Part shown: positions 10,475 to 20,731 of the stretch, one piece after another
Numbering within the stretch: position 1 is the stretch's first letter
Layout: every line of letters begins with the position of its first letter
Assembly (NCBI RefSeq): GCF_010548305.1
Contig: NZ_JAAGLV010000003.1
Location: 427,805-491,804 of the forward strand
DNA length: 64,000 nucleotides
Origin: Streptomyces sp. SID13031
GTDB taxonomy: Bacteria > Actinomycetota > Actinomycetes > Propionibacteriales > Kribbellaceae
Direction of reading: 5' to 3'
Notes under the pieces: generated by a model
Databases searched by the model: none
Seen by the model: the letters and a program-made list of their open reading frames with translations, nothing else
What the model was told of the DNA's origin: nothing
Program-made: the position numbers and the translations under genes

Positions 10475-11407
10475 GTGACCCTTGAAGTCGTTCCCTCACC
10501 GTTGCCCTCGGCCACCGCCGCCATCATCACCGAACTCGCTCGCTCGGCTGCTGAGAGCGACGGGGTTAACCCACTCTCCGAGCACACCCTGCTGCATCTG
10601 GACGGAGAGCACTCCGGGGACGCCCACTTCCTCGCGTACGCCGGCGAACCCGGCTCGGGCGAGCTCGCTGGCTACGGGTCATTGGGCCCGGACGGATCGG
10701 CGGAGTTGGTGGTCGGCCCGGAGTACAGACGAAAAGGATTCGGTACTGCGCTGCTGCGGATGCTGCTCGATCACGGAGGCCAGGGGCTGCGGGTGTGGGC
10801 TCATGGGCGGCTGGCGGGGTCGGACGAGCTGGCCGCGCGACTTGGGCTGGAGGTGGCTCGGGAGCTGTACTTCCTGCGGCGGCCGAGCGCGCCAGTGCCC
10901 GCGGCGGCCTGGCCGGAGGGGATTTCGGTGCGCACCTTCGTACCGGGGCAGGACGACAGTGCCTGGCTGGCGGTGAACGCTGCCGCCTTCGCGCACCATC
11001 CGGAGCAGGGCAGTTGGACCCAGGCGGACTTGGCGGATCGGCTGCAGCAGCCTTGGTTCGACCCGGCGGGGTTCTTCCTGGCGGTAACGGCTGACGACGC
11101 GGTGGCGGGCTTCCACTGGACGAAGGTGCACGACGACGAGGGCGACGAACCCTTCGGCGAGGTCTACGTGGTCGGCGTCTCCCCCGACCACCAGGGCGCG
11201 GGCCTCGGCAAGGCACTGACCCTCGAGGGCATCCGCCACCTCCAGGAGGATCGGGGGCTCTCCTCGGTGGTCCTCTACGTGGACGGCACCAATACGGCGG
11301 CCCACACCTTGTACACAAACCTCGGCTTCGCTACGGCAGCCCTGGACGTCCAGTTCGCCCCTGTGGACGATGTCACACCGAATTCGCCCGGTGACTCCGC
11401 GTCATAA
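10475..11407 (+). CDS. mshD: Mycothiol synthase (tandem GNAT acetyltransferase)
   Basis: The product has two GNAT domains, as in MshD, which acetylates Cys-GlcN-Ins with acetyl-CoA in the last step of mycothiol synthesis. The first domain has [15 protein letters not shown]. The second, active, domain has [17 protein letters not shown] and the MshD-like ending [21 protein letters not shown]. The chosen GTG at 10475 ([11 protein letters not shown]) gives 310 residues. An in-frame start at 10388 is open but its extra 29 residues do not look like the family. Mycothiol is specific to actinobacteria. Confidence 0.85.
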   Translation: MTLEVVPSPLPSATAAIITELARSAAESDGVNPLSEHTLLHLDGEHSGDAHFLAYAGEPGSGELAGYGSLGPDGSAELVVGPEYRRKGFGTALLRMLLDHGGQGLRVWAHGRLAGSDELAARLGLEVARELYFLRRPSAPVPAAAWPEGISVRTFVPGQDDSAWLAVNAAAFAHHPEQGSWTQADLADRLQQPWFDPAGFFLAVTADDAVAGFHWTKVHDDEGDEPFGEVYVVGVSPDHQGAGLGKALTLEGIRHLQEDRGLSSVVLYVDGTNTAAHTLYTNLGFATAALDVQFAPVDDVTPNSPGDSAS

Positions 11408-11574
11408 TCCCCACCCACCCCCGTCCCACCTACAACCAGGAGCCGTCCGAGCCTTTTACCCCCAGCCGGGCGGCTCCTGGCCCCCAACCACTTATCCACA
11501 GCCCGCACTTCTGGCCTCCCACCCCGCTCCCCGCTCCGGTTACGATCAAGATCGACTACGGAGAGGTGACAACC

Positions 11575-12183
11575 GTGACTACCCGCAACAGGCAAGCCAC
11601 CGCCCTAACCCTGGCCTGCCTCTGCGCCGCACTTCTGGCCAGCTGCAGCAACAAAAGCCCCGAGGCCGGCCGCCCAAATACAGCGCCACCGAGCACGGGC
11701 TCGACCTCGACGACCGCCGGAAGCTCCACCCAACCGTCCGCTAGCACGCCTACAGAGCCGCCTGCGCGCCCGAAGGCGGCTGAGGGTCTGACGCTCGCAG
11801 CGGCCGAGTCCTTTGTTTACTACTACAGCGAGCTACTGAACTATGCGTCTGACACCGGCGACACCGGCATCCTAATCACCAACAGTGACTCCGGCTGCGA
11901 GCGCTGCCAGCTGTATGCCGACTTCGTGAAGAAATCCAACGCCCGCAACGGCCTCTTGACCGGGGATTACCACGAGCACACAAAAGAGGTCTCTGAGCTG
12001 GTTCGTGGTTCAAGTGGCCGCCTCGGCGGCTCCTCCGATGTCATCGTGGGTGCTTACGTCAGCAAGGAGACGACGTCGGCTACGCCAATTACGAGCAAAC
12101 CGACGTCCTACAAACGTGAAATCGCCCTTTCACCACAAGGCGGTAATTGGGTGATGTACGAGATGAAATTCGTAGAAAAATGA
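11575..12183 (+). CDS. DUF6318-like lipoprotein
   Basis: The product is about 202 residues, with a lipoprotein signal (ALTLACLCAALLASC, lipobox LLASC) and a long Ser/Thr/Pro linker. A compact C-terminal domain follows, containing SFVYYYSELLNYASDTGD and CERC. This arrangement resembles the actinobacterial DUF6318 lipoproteins, whose function is unknown. The GTG at 11575 has GGAGAGG eight bases upstream; the GTG at 11566 lies inside that site and is less likely. The stop overlaps the next start in ATGA, so the two genes are translationally coupled. Confidence 0.75.
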   Translation: MTTRNRQATALTLACLCAALLASCSNKSPEAGRPNTAPPSTGSTSTTAGSSTQPSASTPTEPPARPKAAEGLTLAAAESFVYYYSELLNYASDTGDTGILITNSDSGCERCQLYADFVKKSNARNGLLTGDYHEHTKEVSELVRGSSGRLGGSSDVIVGAYVSKETTSATPITSKPTSYKREIALSPQGGNWVMYEMKFVEK

Positions 12184-13127
12184 AGCTGTTGCGGCGCAGT
12201 ATCGGTCTGGCGACACTGCTCAGTGTCGGCCTCTTTCATGCAGTCATGCCCAGCGCCTCCTTCGCGGTCTCGAATAGTGGCAATGGTCAAGCATCGCGCG
12301 AGCGTGGCGGCGTCAGGCCGATGTCGCAGACAACGACGCCTCCTCCGCCCACTACGGGAAAGGGCACGAAGGATGGCGTCCAGGTGGGAGCCAGGGCCCA
12401 CGACGGCAATCGACTCGATGGCAGGTCCGACCCTCCGAAGGGTGCGAAGCCCAGGGCCAAACAGACTGGGACAGGCTCAGAACGGGCAAGAGATAGACGC
12501 GACCCGACCGGTCAGGTCGGGAACGACGATTTCCGACTGACCACCGGTATCTGTGGGCATGAGGGAGACTCTCCCGGGCTGAGCAAGTGTTTGCCTGCAT
12601 TGGAAGAGGACCTACCCGAACAGCCTGGGCGGCCGCAGGCGACGCCGAGTATGGCTTTAGTGCAGCAGATTCCGCGGCCTGAGGACGTTACGTGGGATCA
12701 GGTGCTCAGCGAGGTCAAGGACGTGGTGTTTCCTCAACTGTGGGTGAAGGTCCAGCCGGCGGGGCGGACCTTGGTCAATCTGGACACGATCGTCTACACG
12801 AACAAGTACAAGGTCTACTCGCAGACGGTGACTGTGCTCGGGTTTCCTGTAGAGGTCCAGGCAGCACCGACGAGCTACACCTGGAACTTCGGAGACGGAA
12901 CAACACTGACGACCACTACGCCAGGGAGTCCCTACCCGTCCAAGGAGATCACGCACAAGTACATGAAGAAGGGCGCGGTGAACCTGACTCTAACCGTCGG
13001 GTACGAGGCTAGGTACAACGTTGCGGGGACCGGGTTTCGCTACATCGGAATGGTGCCGATTACGGGACCTGCGACTGCGCTTCAGGTGCGGGAGGCTGTG
13101 CCGGTTTTGGTTGGGGGTGGGGGGTAG
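12180..13127 (+). CDS. Secreted PKD-domain protein
   Basis: The product is 315 residues: an N-terminal signal peptide (about 1-28), a charged low-complexity stretch (about 30-110, rich in Gly, Arg, Lys and Pro), and a C-terminal PKD-like domain carrying YTWNFGDGT, the family hallmark, and ITHKYMKKGAVNLTLTV. PKD domains are Ig-like folds used in cell-surface adhesion. The ATG overlaps the upstream lipoprotein stop by four bases, so the two proteins are made together and probably work at the same surface. Confidence 0.8.
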   Translation: MKLLRRSIGLATLLSVGLFHAVMPSASFAVSNSGNGQASRERGGVRPMSQTTTPPPPTTGKGTKDGVQVGARAHDGNRLDGRSDPPKGAKPRAKQTGTGSERARDRRDPTGQVGNDDFRLTTGICGHEGDSPGLSKCLPALEEDLPEQPGRPQATPSMALVQQIPRPEDVTWDQVLSEVKDVVFPQLWVKVQPAGRTLVNLDTIVYTNKYKVYSQTVTVLGFPVEVQAAPTSYTWNFGDGTTLTTTTPGSPYPSKEITHKYMKKGAVNLTLTVGYEARYNVAGTGFRYIGMVPITGPATALQVREAVPVLVGGGG

Positions 13128-14201
13128 TCAGGGGTTGGGGTTGAGGGATTGGCGGATGGTGGTGGCTATGCGGAGTTGGGCGGAGCGGGTTTCGCCGGGG
13201 AGGGCGAGGATGCTGGCGAAGCCGTGGATCATGGCGGGTTCGCAGGTGTGGGTGGTGGGGACGCCGGCCTCAGTGAGGCGGGTGGCGTAGTCGTTGCCTT
13301 CGTCGCGGAGGGGGTCGAAGCCTGCAGTGACCACGTAGGCGGGGGCCAGGCCGGTGAGGTCCTCGGTGTAGATCGGGGAGACCAGGGGGTTTTTTCGGAT
13401 CGACGGGTCCGGGGTGTAGTGGTCCAGGTACCAGGTGATGTCGTCGTCCGTGAGGAAGAAGCCTTCGGCGAAGAGGTCTCGGCTGGGGCGGCGGTAGGCC
13501 AGGTCTACGGCTGGGTAGAGGAGTACCTGGAGTGCCGGAGCCGGTAGGCCGCGGAGTACGCATTGCTGCGCTACTACGGCTGACAGGTTGCCGCCGGCGC
13601 TGTCGCCGCCGACTCCGACCAATGAGGGGTCCGCGCCCAGGTCTTCAGCGTGTTCGATCGCCCAACTGAAGGCGGCGAGCGCGTCCTCCGCAGCGACAGG
13701 GGCTTCGGCCTCCGGGGCCAGGCGGTAGTCGACTGACAGCACGCGGATACCGGCCTCTTCGGCCAGGTCGCGGCAGTAGGCGTCGTGGGTGTCGAGGTTG
13801 CCTACCACCCAGCCGCCGCCGTGGAAGAAGACCAGGAGGCCGCCGCCCGACGAGGGGGCGCTTCGGGGGACGTACAGGCGGGCTCCGAGCTGGCCGTCCG
13901 CGCCGCGGACGGTGAGTTCGGTCACGCGGAGTAGCTCGCGGGGGTGCCCGGCGACGAGCTTGGACATCGTCAGCAGGTTGGCCCGGGCGGTGGCGACGGA
14001 CTGCTTCGTTGCGTTCGGCAAGAGTCCTTCGATCCGCATCAGCAGCTGCAGCTCTGGGTCCAGAACGTTGCCGTCGATCTGGATCGGGGTGCCTGCCAGC
14101 CGCCTGCGGAGCGCGGTGGGCAGTGCTGTCACAGGCTTCAGGGCACTGCCTTGCACCGTCTCCAGCGCGGTTCGCAGCAAGGTGTCCACTCGTCGGTTCA
14201 C
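13128..14201 (-). CDS. Alpha/beta hydrolase (HSL/acetyl-esterase family)
   Basis: The product is about 357 residues. The oxyanion motif HGGGW is followed by the nucleophile elbow GDSAGGN, an Asp in [10 protein letters not shown] and His in MIHGFAS, which completes the family IV (hormone-sensitive lipase-like) esterase set. [11 protein letters not shown] is also typical. The frame is open far upstream into the divergent ppk1 gene. I place the start at GTG 14201 (VNRRVDTLL); TTG at 14222 is an alternative. The stop abuts the end of the convergent PKD-protein gene with no gap. Confidence 0.85.
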   Translation of the reverse strand: MNRRVDTLLRTALETVQGSALKPVTALPTALRRRLAGTPIQIDGNVLDPELQLLMRIEGLLPNATKQSVATARANLLTMSKLVAGHPRELLRVTELTVRGADGQLGARLYVPRSAPSSGGGLLVFFHGGGWVVGNLDTHDAYCRDLAEEAGIRVLSVDYRLAPEAEAPVAAEDALAAFSWAIEHAEDLGADPSLVGVGGDSAGGNLSAVVAQQCVLRGLPAPALQVLLYPAVDLAYRRPSRDLFAEGFFLTDDDITWYLDHYTPDPSIRKNPLVSPIYTEDLTGLAPAYVVTAGFDPLRDEGNDYATRLTEAGVPTTHTCEPAMIHGFASILALPGETRSAQLRIATTIRQSLNPNP

Positions 14202-14268
14202 AAGGTGTGACGCTAGCAACAACGTCCGCCTCGCCGCCCAGGCAACCTCCTGTTCACCCAGGGGTGGG

Positions 14269-16428
14269 ATGCTGGTCAACGTGGCTGGAGACTTGTTGGC
14301 GTCGCACAACCGGGAGTACGACGTCGAGCCCCCGTACGACATCACGGCGGCCGGCGACCTCCCGCAGGACCGATTCTCGGATCGCGAGCTGAGCTGGCTG
14401 GCGTTCAACCAGCGGGTGCTCGAGCTGGCCGAGAGTGACCGGGTCCCGTTGCTCGAGCGCGCCAAATTCCTGGCCATCTTCGCCAGCAACCTGGACGAGT
14501 TCTACATGGTCCGGATCGCGGGGCTGAAGCGACGGATCGCCGCCGGTGTCGCAGTACGGGCTGCCAGTGGGCTGTTGCCGCGGGAGGTGCTCGACCGGAG
14601 CCTGACCCGCAGTCGTGAGCTGATGGACCGCCAAGCCGAGACCTGGCGCAAGGTGGTGCTGCCCGCGCTGGTCGAGGAGGGCATCGACATCCTCCGCTGG
14701 GACGAGCTGAGCACCGACGAGCGCGAGACGATGACCCGGTTCTTCCGGGACCGCGTCTTCCCGGTACTGACCCCGCTCGCCGTCGACCCGTCACACCCGT
14801 TCCCGTACATCTCCGGCCTGTCGCTCAACCTGGCCGTGGTGGTCCGCAACCCCGATACCGGTGGCGAGCACTTCGCCCGGGTGAAGGTGCCGCCGCTGCT
14901 GCAGCGGTTCGTGACGGTGGCCGACGGCAAGTTCGTCCCGCTCGAGGACGTCATCGCCGCCCACCTGGGCCAGCTCTTCCCGGGGATGGAGGTGACCCAG
15001 CACCACACCTTCCGGGTCACCCGTAACGAGGACCTCGAGGTCGAAGAGGACGACGCGGAGAACCTGCTGGCCGCGCTCGAGAAGGAGCTGCTGCGGCGCA
15101 AGTTCGGCCCGCCGGTCCGGCTCGAGGTGGAGGAGTCGATCGACCCGAAGGTGCTCGCCCTGCTCATCAACGAGCTGGGTGTCACCAAGGCGGAGGTGTT
15201 CGAGCTGCCAGGCCCGCTGGACCTGCGTGGCCTCTTCACGATCGCTGCGCTGGACCGGGCCGAGCTGAAGTTCCCCGCCTTCGTCCCGTCGACGCACCCG
15301 CACCTGGCCGAGGTGGAGACCTCCAACCCGGCCGACATGTTCCACGCGCTCAAGCAGCGCGACGTGCTCGTGCACCACCCGTACGACTCCTTCTCGACCA
15401 GCGTGCAGCGGTTCATCGAGCAGGCTGCCGCCGATCCGCACGTGCTCGCGATCAAGCAGACGCTGTACCGGACCAGCGGTGACTCGCCGATCGTGGACGC
15501 GCTGATCGACGCCGCCGAGGCGGGCAAGCAGGTGCTGGTACTGGTCGAGATCCAGGCGCGGTTCGATGAGCAGGCCAACATCAAGTGGGCCCGGCAGCTG
15601 GAGCACGCGGGCTGCCACGTCGTGTACGGCGTGATCGGGCTCAAGACGCACTGCAAGCTCTCGATGGTGGTCCGCGAGGAGCCGGACGGGCTGCGGCGCT
15701 ACGCCCACATCGGTACCGGCAACTACCACCCCAAGACGGCCCGGCTGTACGAGGACCTCGGCCTGCTGACCAGCGACAAGGTAGTCACCGAGGACATCGC
15801 GCACCTGTTCAACCACCTGTCCGGCTTCGGCCGCTCCAGTGGCTACCGGCGGCTCCTGGTCGCCCCTCAGTCGGTACGCCGGGGTTTGCTCGAGCGGATC
15901 GAGCGCGAGGTGCAGCACCATCTCGCGGGCCGCCCGGCCCGCGTACGGCTCAAGGTGAACAGCCTGGTCGACGAGGCCCTCTCGGATGCGCTGTACCGCG
16001 CCTCCCAGGCCGGCGTACCGGTTGATCTGTGGATCCGGGGTATCTGCACGATCCGGCCGGGTGTGCCCGGGATGTCGGACAACATCCGGGTCCGGAGCAT
16101 TCTGGGCCGGTTCCTGGAGCACAGCCGGGTGTTCTGGTTCGAGAACGGCGGCGAGCCCGAGGTGTGGATCGGCTCGGCCGACCTGATGCACCGGAACCTG
16201 GACCGCCGCGTCGAAGTACTGGTCCAGCTGAAGGAGCAGGACCACGTGACCGAGCTCGGCGACCTCTTCGATCTCGGTTTCGACGAGCGCACCGGGTCGT
16301 GGTGGCTGCAGTCCGACGACACCTGGCAGGCGCGGCTGAGTGATGCGAACGGCGAACCACTCCGTGACCTGCAAGAGCGCCTGATCCTGACGCGTGGCCG
16401 CCGCCGGCAAGCGGATCCCATTACTTAA
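14269..16428 (+). CDS. ppk1: Polyphosphate kinase 1
   Basis: The 719-residue product has the usual length and order of PPK1: N-terminal domain with [19 protein letters not shown] and [12 protein letters not shown], a head domain, and two phospholipase D-like C-terminal domains. [19 protein letters not shown] (near residues 480-498) holds the autophosphorylated histidine. [25 protein letters not shown] and [18 protein letters not shown] segments are also present. It makes polyphosphate from ATP reversibly. The frame is open back to 13789 but that part is antisense to the esterase. mutT1 follows 10 bp later. Confidence 0.95.
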   Translation: MLVNVAGDLLASHNREYDVEPPYDITAAGDLPQDRFSDRELSWLAFNQRVLELAESDRVPLLERAKFLAIFASNLDEFYMVRIAGLKRRIAAGVAVRAASGLLPREVLDRSLTRSRELMDRQAETWRKVVLPALVEEGIDILRWDELSTDERETMTRFFRDRVFPVLTPLAVDPSHPFPYISGLSLNLAVVVRNPDTGGEHFARVKVPPLLQRFVTVADGKFVPLEDVIAAHLGQLFPGMEVTQHHTFRVTRNEDLEVEEDDAENLLAALEKELLRRKFGPPVRLEVEESIDPKVLALLINELGVTKAEVFELPGPLDLRGLFTIAALDRAELKFPAFVPSTHPHLAEVETSNPADMFHALKQRDVLVHHPYDSFSTSVQRFIEQAAADPHVLAIKQTLYRTSGDSPIVDALIDAAEAGKQVLVLVEIQARFDEQANIKWARQLEHAGCHVVYGVIGLKTHCKLSMVVREEPDGLRRYAHIGTGNYHPKTARLYEDLGLLTSDKVVTEDIAHLFNHLSGFGRSSGYRRLLVAPQSVRRGLLERIEREVQHHLAGRPARVRLKVNSLVDEALSDALYRASQAGVPVDLWIRGICTIRPGVPGMSDNIRVRSILGRFLEHSRVFWFENGGEPEVWIGSADLMHRNLDRRVEVLVQLKEQDHVTELGDLFDLGFDERTGSWWLQSDDTWQARLSDANGEPLRDLQERLILTRGRRRQADPIT

Positions 16429-16438
16429 GGTTGAAATC

Positions 16439-17320
16439 GTGAGCAACCCGGCGACCGTGATCGCCGCGGGTGGCGTCGTCTGGCGGGATGGCCGTGACGG
16501 CCGGGAGATCCTGTTGGTACACCGCCCGCGGTACGACGACTGGTCCCTCCCCAAGGGCAAGCTGACCCCGCAGGAGCATGTACTGACCGCGGCCCGGCGG
16601 GAGATCGAGGAGGAGACCGGTCAGGTCGTCCTCCTCGGGCCACCGCTCGGCATCCAGCGGTACGAGGTCCGCAAGAACGGCGGCACGGTGCCCAAGATGG
16701 TGCACTACTGGTCGGCCGAGCTGATCGGCCCTGAGCGGGAGTTCGTGCCGAGCGACGAGGTCGACAAACTGGAGTGGCTGCCGCTCGACAAGGCGCGGCG
16801 CAGGCTCAGCTACCCGCGGGACGTCGAGATCCTGGACGTACTCGACACGGTCACGCCGGTCGTCTCCACGCTGGTCCTGGTCCGTCACGCCCAGGCGGTC
16901 AAGCGCAAGGACTGGGACGGCAAGGACACCAACCGGCCGCTGACGGTCGTCGGCCAGGCCACGGCCGAGCGCCTGGTCGAAGTACTGGCTGCTGTGGGCG
17001 TCAACCGGGTTCGCAGCAGCGACGCGGAGCGATGCGTGGCGACGATAGCGCCGTACACGGCCTCGATCGGCCGGCAGATCCACCTGCATCCGGAGATCTC
17101 CGAGCGCGGGTACGAGACCGACCCGTCGGGGCTCGAGGGCATGGCCGAGCATTCCTGGAAGCCCGACAGGATCACCGTCGTCTGCTCGCACCGGCCGGTC
17201 CTGCCCGCGCTGTCGAAGGCGCTCGGGGTGAAGGTCGGCAAGTTCGCCCCCGGCGCCTTCCTGATCGCGCATCAGCTCGAAGGCGGCCGGCTGGTCTACG
17301 AGCGCTTCAGAGCCCCCTGA
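16439..17320 (+). CDS. mutT1: Nudix hydrolase fused to a histidine phosphatase (MutT1 type)
   Basis: The product is about 293 residues. The N-terminal Nudix domain has a complete Nudix box (GX5EX7REXXEEXG, in GKLTPQEH...REIEEETG). The C-terminal histidine-phosphatase domain opens with LVLVRHAQAVKR and has SSDAERCVATIAP. In mycobacteria MutT1 has this fusion, lies beside ppk and removes 8-oxo-dGTP and dinucleoside polyphosphates; the same gene order is seen here. GTG at 16439 is chosen, 10 bp after ppk1; an in-frame start at 16394 would overlap ppk1 by 35 bp. Confidence 0.9.
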   Translation: MSNPATVIAAGGVVWRDGRDGREILLVHRPRYDDWSLPKGKLTPQEHVLTAARREIEEETGQVVLLGPPLGIQRYEVRKNGGTVPKMVHYWSAELIGPEREFVPSDEVDKLEWLPLDKARRRLSYPRDVEILDVLDTVTPVVSTLVLVRHAQAVKRKDWDGKDTNRPLTVVGQATAERLVEVLAAVGVNRVRSSDAERCVATIAPYTASIGRQIHLHPEISERGYETDPSGLEGMAEHSWKPDRITVVCSHRPVLPALSKALGVKVGKFAPGAFLIAHQLEGGRLVYERFRAP

Positions 17321-17521
17321 TCCGGCCCTTCGAGAGGGCTGGCTGAGACGGCCGCGCGTCCGGTCACCGTTCGTCAGAGGGTTGGGACACGCTGCGACAC
17401 TTGCAGTCAGAGCACGATCTGTCTGAGGTTCGTGGGCGCTGCGGGATGACCTCGGCCAGGGCGGGTATGTTCCTACCGAGGCGTCCCACCGGGCGCCGGC
17501 TCACGGAGAGGTCGGGGCGCC

Positions 17522-17995
17522 ATGACGACGATGCGAGAGCTCACTCTGATCGGGATCCGGATGGAGTCGCCCAACCGGGCGCCCGTGATGATGTTGCGCG
17601 AGACCGAGGGCTACCGCTACCTGCCGATCTCGATCGGCTCGGTCGAGGCCACCGCGATCGCCTACGAGGAACAGGGCCTGCGTCCGTCGCGCCCGCTCAC
17701 CCACGACCTGATGCGCGACGTGATCGAGGCCTTCGGCGTCACCATCGAAGCCGTCGAGATCGTCGAGCTGCGGGACGCTGTCTTCTACGCAGAGCTTGTA
17801 CTGGGCAACGGCGCCCGCGTCTCGGCCAGACCGAGCGACTCGGTCGCCCTCGCGGTACGACTCGGTACGCCGATCCGCTGCACCGAGCAGGTGCTCCAGG
17901 AGGCCGGCGTGGCCACCCCGGAGGAGGAGCAGGCCGAGCTCGAACGCTTCCGCCAGTTCCTCGACGGAGTCCACCCCGAAGACTTCTCCAGCTGA
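17522..17995 (+). CDS. Bifunctional nuclease (BFN, DUF151) domain protein
   Basis: The 157-residue product is nearly all one BFN/DUF151 domain: LTLIGIRMESPNRAPVMMLRE, then LPISIGSVEATAIAYEEQG, LTHDLMRDVIEAFG and ARPSDSVALAVRLGTPI. The ARPSD(S/A)(V/I)ALA segment is the family signature. Plant and bacterial members have been reported with DNase/RNase activity; in actinobacteria the role is unclear. It is monocistronic here, 201 bp after mutT1. Confidence 0.88.
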   Translation: MTTMRELTLIGIRMESPNRAPVMMLRETEGYRYLPISIGSVEATAIAYEEQGLRPSRPLTHDLMRDVIEAFGVTIEAVEIVELRDAVFYAELVLGNGARVSARPSDSVALAVRLGTPIRCTEQVLQEAGVATPEEEQAELERFRQFLDGVHPEDFSS

Positions 17996-18024
17996 CCCAA
18001 TTGCAACAAGCTGCAACCAGGCTT

Positions 18025-18052
18025 TTGCACGCAGTACTCGGTGCGCTAGGTT
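18025..18052 (+). promoter_or_regulatory. Candidate vegetative promoter of the four-paralogue array
   Basis: TTGCAC (18025-18030) and TAGGTT (18047-18052) are separated by 16 bp, about 70 bp before the first gene of the array. The GGGGGA at about 18109 provides the ribosome site. Nearby short direct repeats of TTGCAAC (18001 and 18014 area) may bind a regulator. No similar promoter is seen before the other three genes, which follow closely. Confidence 0.45.
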
Positions 18053-18120
18053 GCCCCCGACGTACTGGTGACGCCGGGGGGCTGACTCACCAGGCATAAC
18101 TTCTCCTGGGGGATCTCTCC

Positions 18121-19401
18121 ATGCGCAAGACAATCGCTGCGGCGACCGCTGCCCTGATGATGCTCGCGGGTGCCCAAGTCCCCGCCTGGGCTGCTGGCCC
18201 CGAGGCGCCGACGGACGTACAGGTCGCCTGGACCAACACCACCACCGGCAGGTTCAAGATCACCTGGACGGACGGCGGCGAGGAGAACCGGGTCCGGATC
18301 GAGTACGAGAACACCGACCCGCCGATCTTTTTGACGACGCAGAAAGCCGGTGCGCCGAACGAGGTCAGCCAGGCGGCGAGCTCCCTGCGCTACAACCAGG
18401 CCGCGCGAATCGTCGTGGTCAGCCACGACGAGGCCGGGGCCGAGAGCGCCGCGGCTTACTCGCCCTGGTTCGACCTCAACCGGCCGGCCGAGCCGAGCGT
18501 CCTGTCGTCGGCCGCGCTGGCTGACGGCTCGGTTCGAGTGTCCTGGTACCGCGACCAGGCGATCCAGGACACGACGCCGAACGACCCGCTCGACCGGCCG
18601 TCGACGGACGAGCACGTGGTCACGGAGATCTCCTCCAAGACCGGCCTGTTCGAGGAGTTCCTGACGCCGACCGAAGCCAAGTCGATGACAATTCCGCCTC
18701 GTCCACGGCCCTACCTGGTGTCGCTTTCGGCCCGGAACGAATGGGGCGAGAGCGTCGACATCTACCGCTCGAACGTCCATGTCACGACGTTGACCGCCGC
18801 CCTCAGCGTTCCCGCCGTCGGCCAGTACTCGGGCACCATCGGCTACTCCGCCGCCGTCGGATCGCCGGAGTGCGCCTCGACGACCTGCGGATACGGCCCG
18901 GTCTACCTGCAGGCCCGAGCAGACGCCACCAAGCCCTGGGCCACTGTCGGCAAGTACGACGGCACGGCGCTAAAGTTCACGGGTGCCGTCGGTGTGCCCG
19001 GCGGCCGGCAGTACCGCCTGTACGTGCCCGCGTGGAGCTACCAGTGGGACCAGTCCATCGTCGCTCCGCCGATCTCCACCTCCGCCCGGTACTCCGCTGC
19101 GCAGGCCAAGTTCACCGTCGTGGGTTTCAACACGACCAGCGCGCGAGTGGGTCAGTTGGTCAAGGCAACGGTCAACGTGCTGCCGGCCGGGACGGTGAAG
19201 GCCAGCCTCGAGTGGTACGACGGCAAGGCCTGGCACCACGGGGCGTACATCCCGTTGACCAAGGGCAAGGGCACGCTGACCTTCAAGGCGTCGGGCCGTG
19301 GCACGACCAGGTACTGGCGGGTGACCGTGCCGAAGATGACGATGAACGGCCTTCCGATCCTCGCGACCCCGAGTCGCTCGTTCAAGCTGGGGGTGCGTTG
19401 A
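18121..19401 (+). CDS. Secreted Ig/FnIII-like repeat protein, array member 1
   Basis: The 426-residue product has a Sec signal peptide (about 1-24, ending AWAA). Two fibronectin-III-like domains follow (about 28-118 with APTDVQVAW and TWTDGGEEN, and about 120-215 with ALADGSVRVSWYRD and NDPLDRP). A middle region holds the only two cysteines (CASTTC), and a conserved C-terminal domain contains LEWYDGKAWHHGAYIPLTKG and GRGTTRYWRVTVPKM. It has no membrane anchor or sorting signal. It is the first of four tandem paralogues; the next starts 1 bp after this stop. No known family is recognised beyond the Ig-like folds. Confidence 0.85.
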   Translation: MRKTIAAATAALMMLAGAQVPAWAAGPEAPTDVQVAWTNTTTGRFKITWTDGGEENRVRIEYENTDPPIFLTTQKAGAPNEVSQAASSLRYNQAARIVVVSHDEAGAESAAAYSPWFDLNRPAEPSVLSSAALADGSVRVSWYRDQAIQDTTPNDPLDRPSTDEHVVTEISSKTGLFEEFLTPTEAKSMTIPPRPRPYLVSLSARNEWGESVDIYRSNVHVTTLTAALSVPAVGQYSGTIGYSAAVGSPECASTTCGYGPVYLQARADATKPWATVGKYDGTALKFTGAVGVPGGRQYRLYVPAWSYQWDQSIVAPPISTSARYSAAQAKFTVVGFNTTSARVGQLVKATVNVLPAGTVKASLEWYDGKAWHHGAYIPLTKGKGTLTFKASGRGTTRYWRVTVPKMTMNGLPILATPSRSFKLGVR

Positions 19402-19402
19402 G

Positions 19403-20713
19403 ATGCGCAGAGTAGTAGCGATCGGCGCGGTGGCAGGGATCGTCGGGGTCTGCGTTCAGGTGCCGGCCTGGGCTGCGGCGCCGATCGCGCCCAGCGAAGT
19501 ACAGGTCAGTTGGAGCGATTCCACCGCAAGTTTGGTGAAGACCACCTGGACCGATGGTGGCGAGTCGAACAAGCTGCGGATCGAGTACAAGGACGGCACT
19601 ACGGCGGACTGGGCCACCCGGAAGGCCAGTCTGCCGAACGAGGTGATCGGTGGGCGGGCAACGGCCGACAAGGTCGCCCGGATCAGCGTCGTCTCGGTCG
19701 ACGCCGCCGGGGTGGAGAGTGCCGCGGCCGTATCTCCGTGGTTCGACACCAATTTGCTGGGCCGGCCGACCGTCACCGCGGCCACTCCGCTGGCTGACGG
19801 TTCGCTGCGCCTGGCCTGGAAGCGCACTGCGGTCGCCGACACCACCCCGAACGACCCGCTCGACCTCGCTGGAAGCCCCGAGAAGAAGGTCTCGCTGAAG
19901 GTCGGCGTGCCGTGGTACGAGGCCCCCGAGGAGCTTTTCCCCTTGCCGGCCGGCGCCACCACGGGGGTTGTTCCGCCGCGACCGCACCCGTATCCCGCGT
20001 TCGTCTACCTCCAGAACGAGTGGGGCACGATGGCGTCGCAGCAGATCACGGCCGCCGCTATGAAGGTGATCCTCCGGAAGGTCCCCGCATTCACGCAGTA
20101 CGGCCGGCCGCTGGTGATCGTCGGCCAGGCCGGTTCGGACAGCTGCCTCAGCGGTGAGTACTGCAGGCTGTGGCAGGGCAACGGGGTCCTGGTGACGATG
20201 CAGACCCGGGCGGGCAAGACCAAGCCCTGGCAGTACGCGGGCCGCTTCACCGCGTACGCCGACACCGAGAACGACGACTTCGGGTTCGAAGCAACCGGCG
20301 CGGCGGTCGGCGGCCGGGAGTACCGCTTCTACGTTCCCGCATGGTCATACCGCTTCAACGACGATTGGGAGGTCACCGGACAGATGTCGACCTCTCCCCG
20401 GTACATCCCGACGCAGGCCTACTACCGCGTGGCCGGGTTCAACACCCTCACCGCGCGCGTCGGGCAACTGGTCAAGACAACCGTCGACGTCCAGCCCGCA
20501 GGGACGGTGAAGGCCGACCTGCAGTGGTACGACGGCAAGGCCTGGCACCACGGGGCCTACGTCCCACTCACCAAGGGCAAAGGCGCCTTCTCCTTCAAGG
20601 CATCGGGCCGCGGCACCACCCGGTACTGGCGCGTGGTCGTCCCCAAGATGACCATGAACGGCCTACCGATCGTCGCCACCCCCAGCAAGGCCTTCAAACT
20701 CACCGTCCGCTGA
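19403..20713 (+). CDS. Secreted Ig/FnIII-like repeat protein, array member 2
   Basis: The 436-residue paralogue of the preceding gene has the same domain order. The signal peptide (about 1-24) contains a cysteine but no lipobox. FnIII-like domains have SEVQVSWSD, TWTDGGESN and LADGSLRLAWKR. The cysteine loop is CLSGEYC. The C-terminal domain carries LQWYDGKAWHHGAYVPLTKG and TTRYWRVVVPKMTMNGLPIV and is nearly identical to member 1. The single-base gap to member 1 implies co-translation. The C-terminal similarity is stronger than the N-terminal, which suggests gene conversion or stronger constraint at that end. Confidence 0.85.
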   Translation: MRRVVAIGAVAGIVGVCVQVPAWAAAPIAPSEVQVSWSDSTASLVKTTWTDGGESNKLRIEYKDGTTADWATRKASLPNEVIGGRATADKVARISVVSVDAAGVESAAAVSPWFDTNLLGRPTVTAATPLADGSLRLAWKRTAVADTTPNDPLDLAGSPEKKVSLKVGVPWYEAPEELFPLPAGATTGVVPPRPHPYPAFVYLQNEWGTMASQQITAAAMKVILRKVPAFTQYGRPLVIVGQAGSDSCLSGEYCRLWQGNGVLVTMQTRAGKTKPWQYAGRFTAYADTENDDFGFEATGAAVGGREYRFYVPAWSYRFNDDWEVTGQMSTSPRYIPTQAYYRVAGFNTLTARVGQLVKTTVDVQPAGTVKADLQWYDGKAWHHGAYVPLTKGKGAFSFKASGRGTTRYWRVVVPKMTMNGLPIVATPSKAFKLTVR

Positions 20714-20731
20714 CATCAGAGGATCCACATC

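Noticed and set aside
13789..14268. N-terminal extension of ppk1
   Set aside because: It is antisense to the esterase and would add 160 residues that PPK1 proteins do not have.
14791..16560. 589-codon minus-strand frame opposite ppk1
   Set aside because: ppk1 is certain on the plus strand; the frame has shadow composition and no ribosome site.
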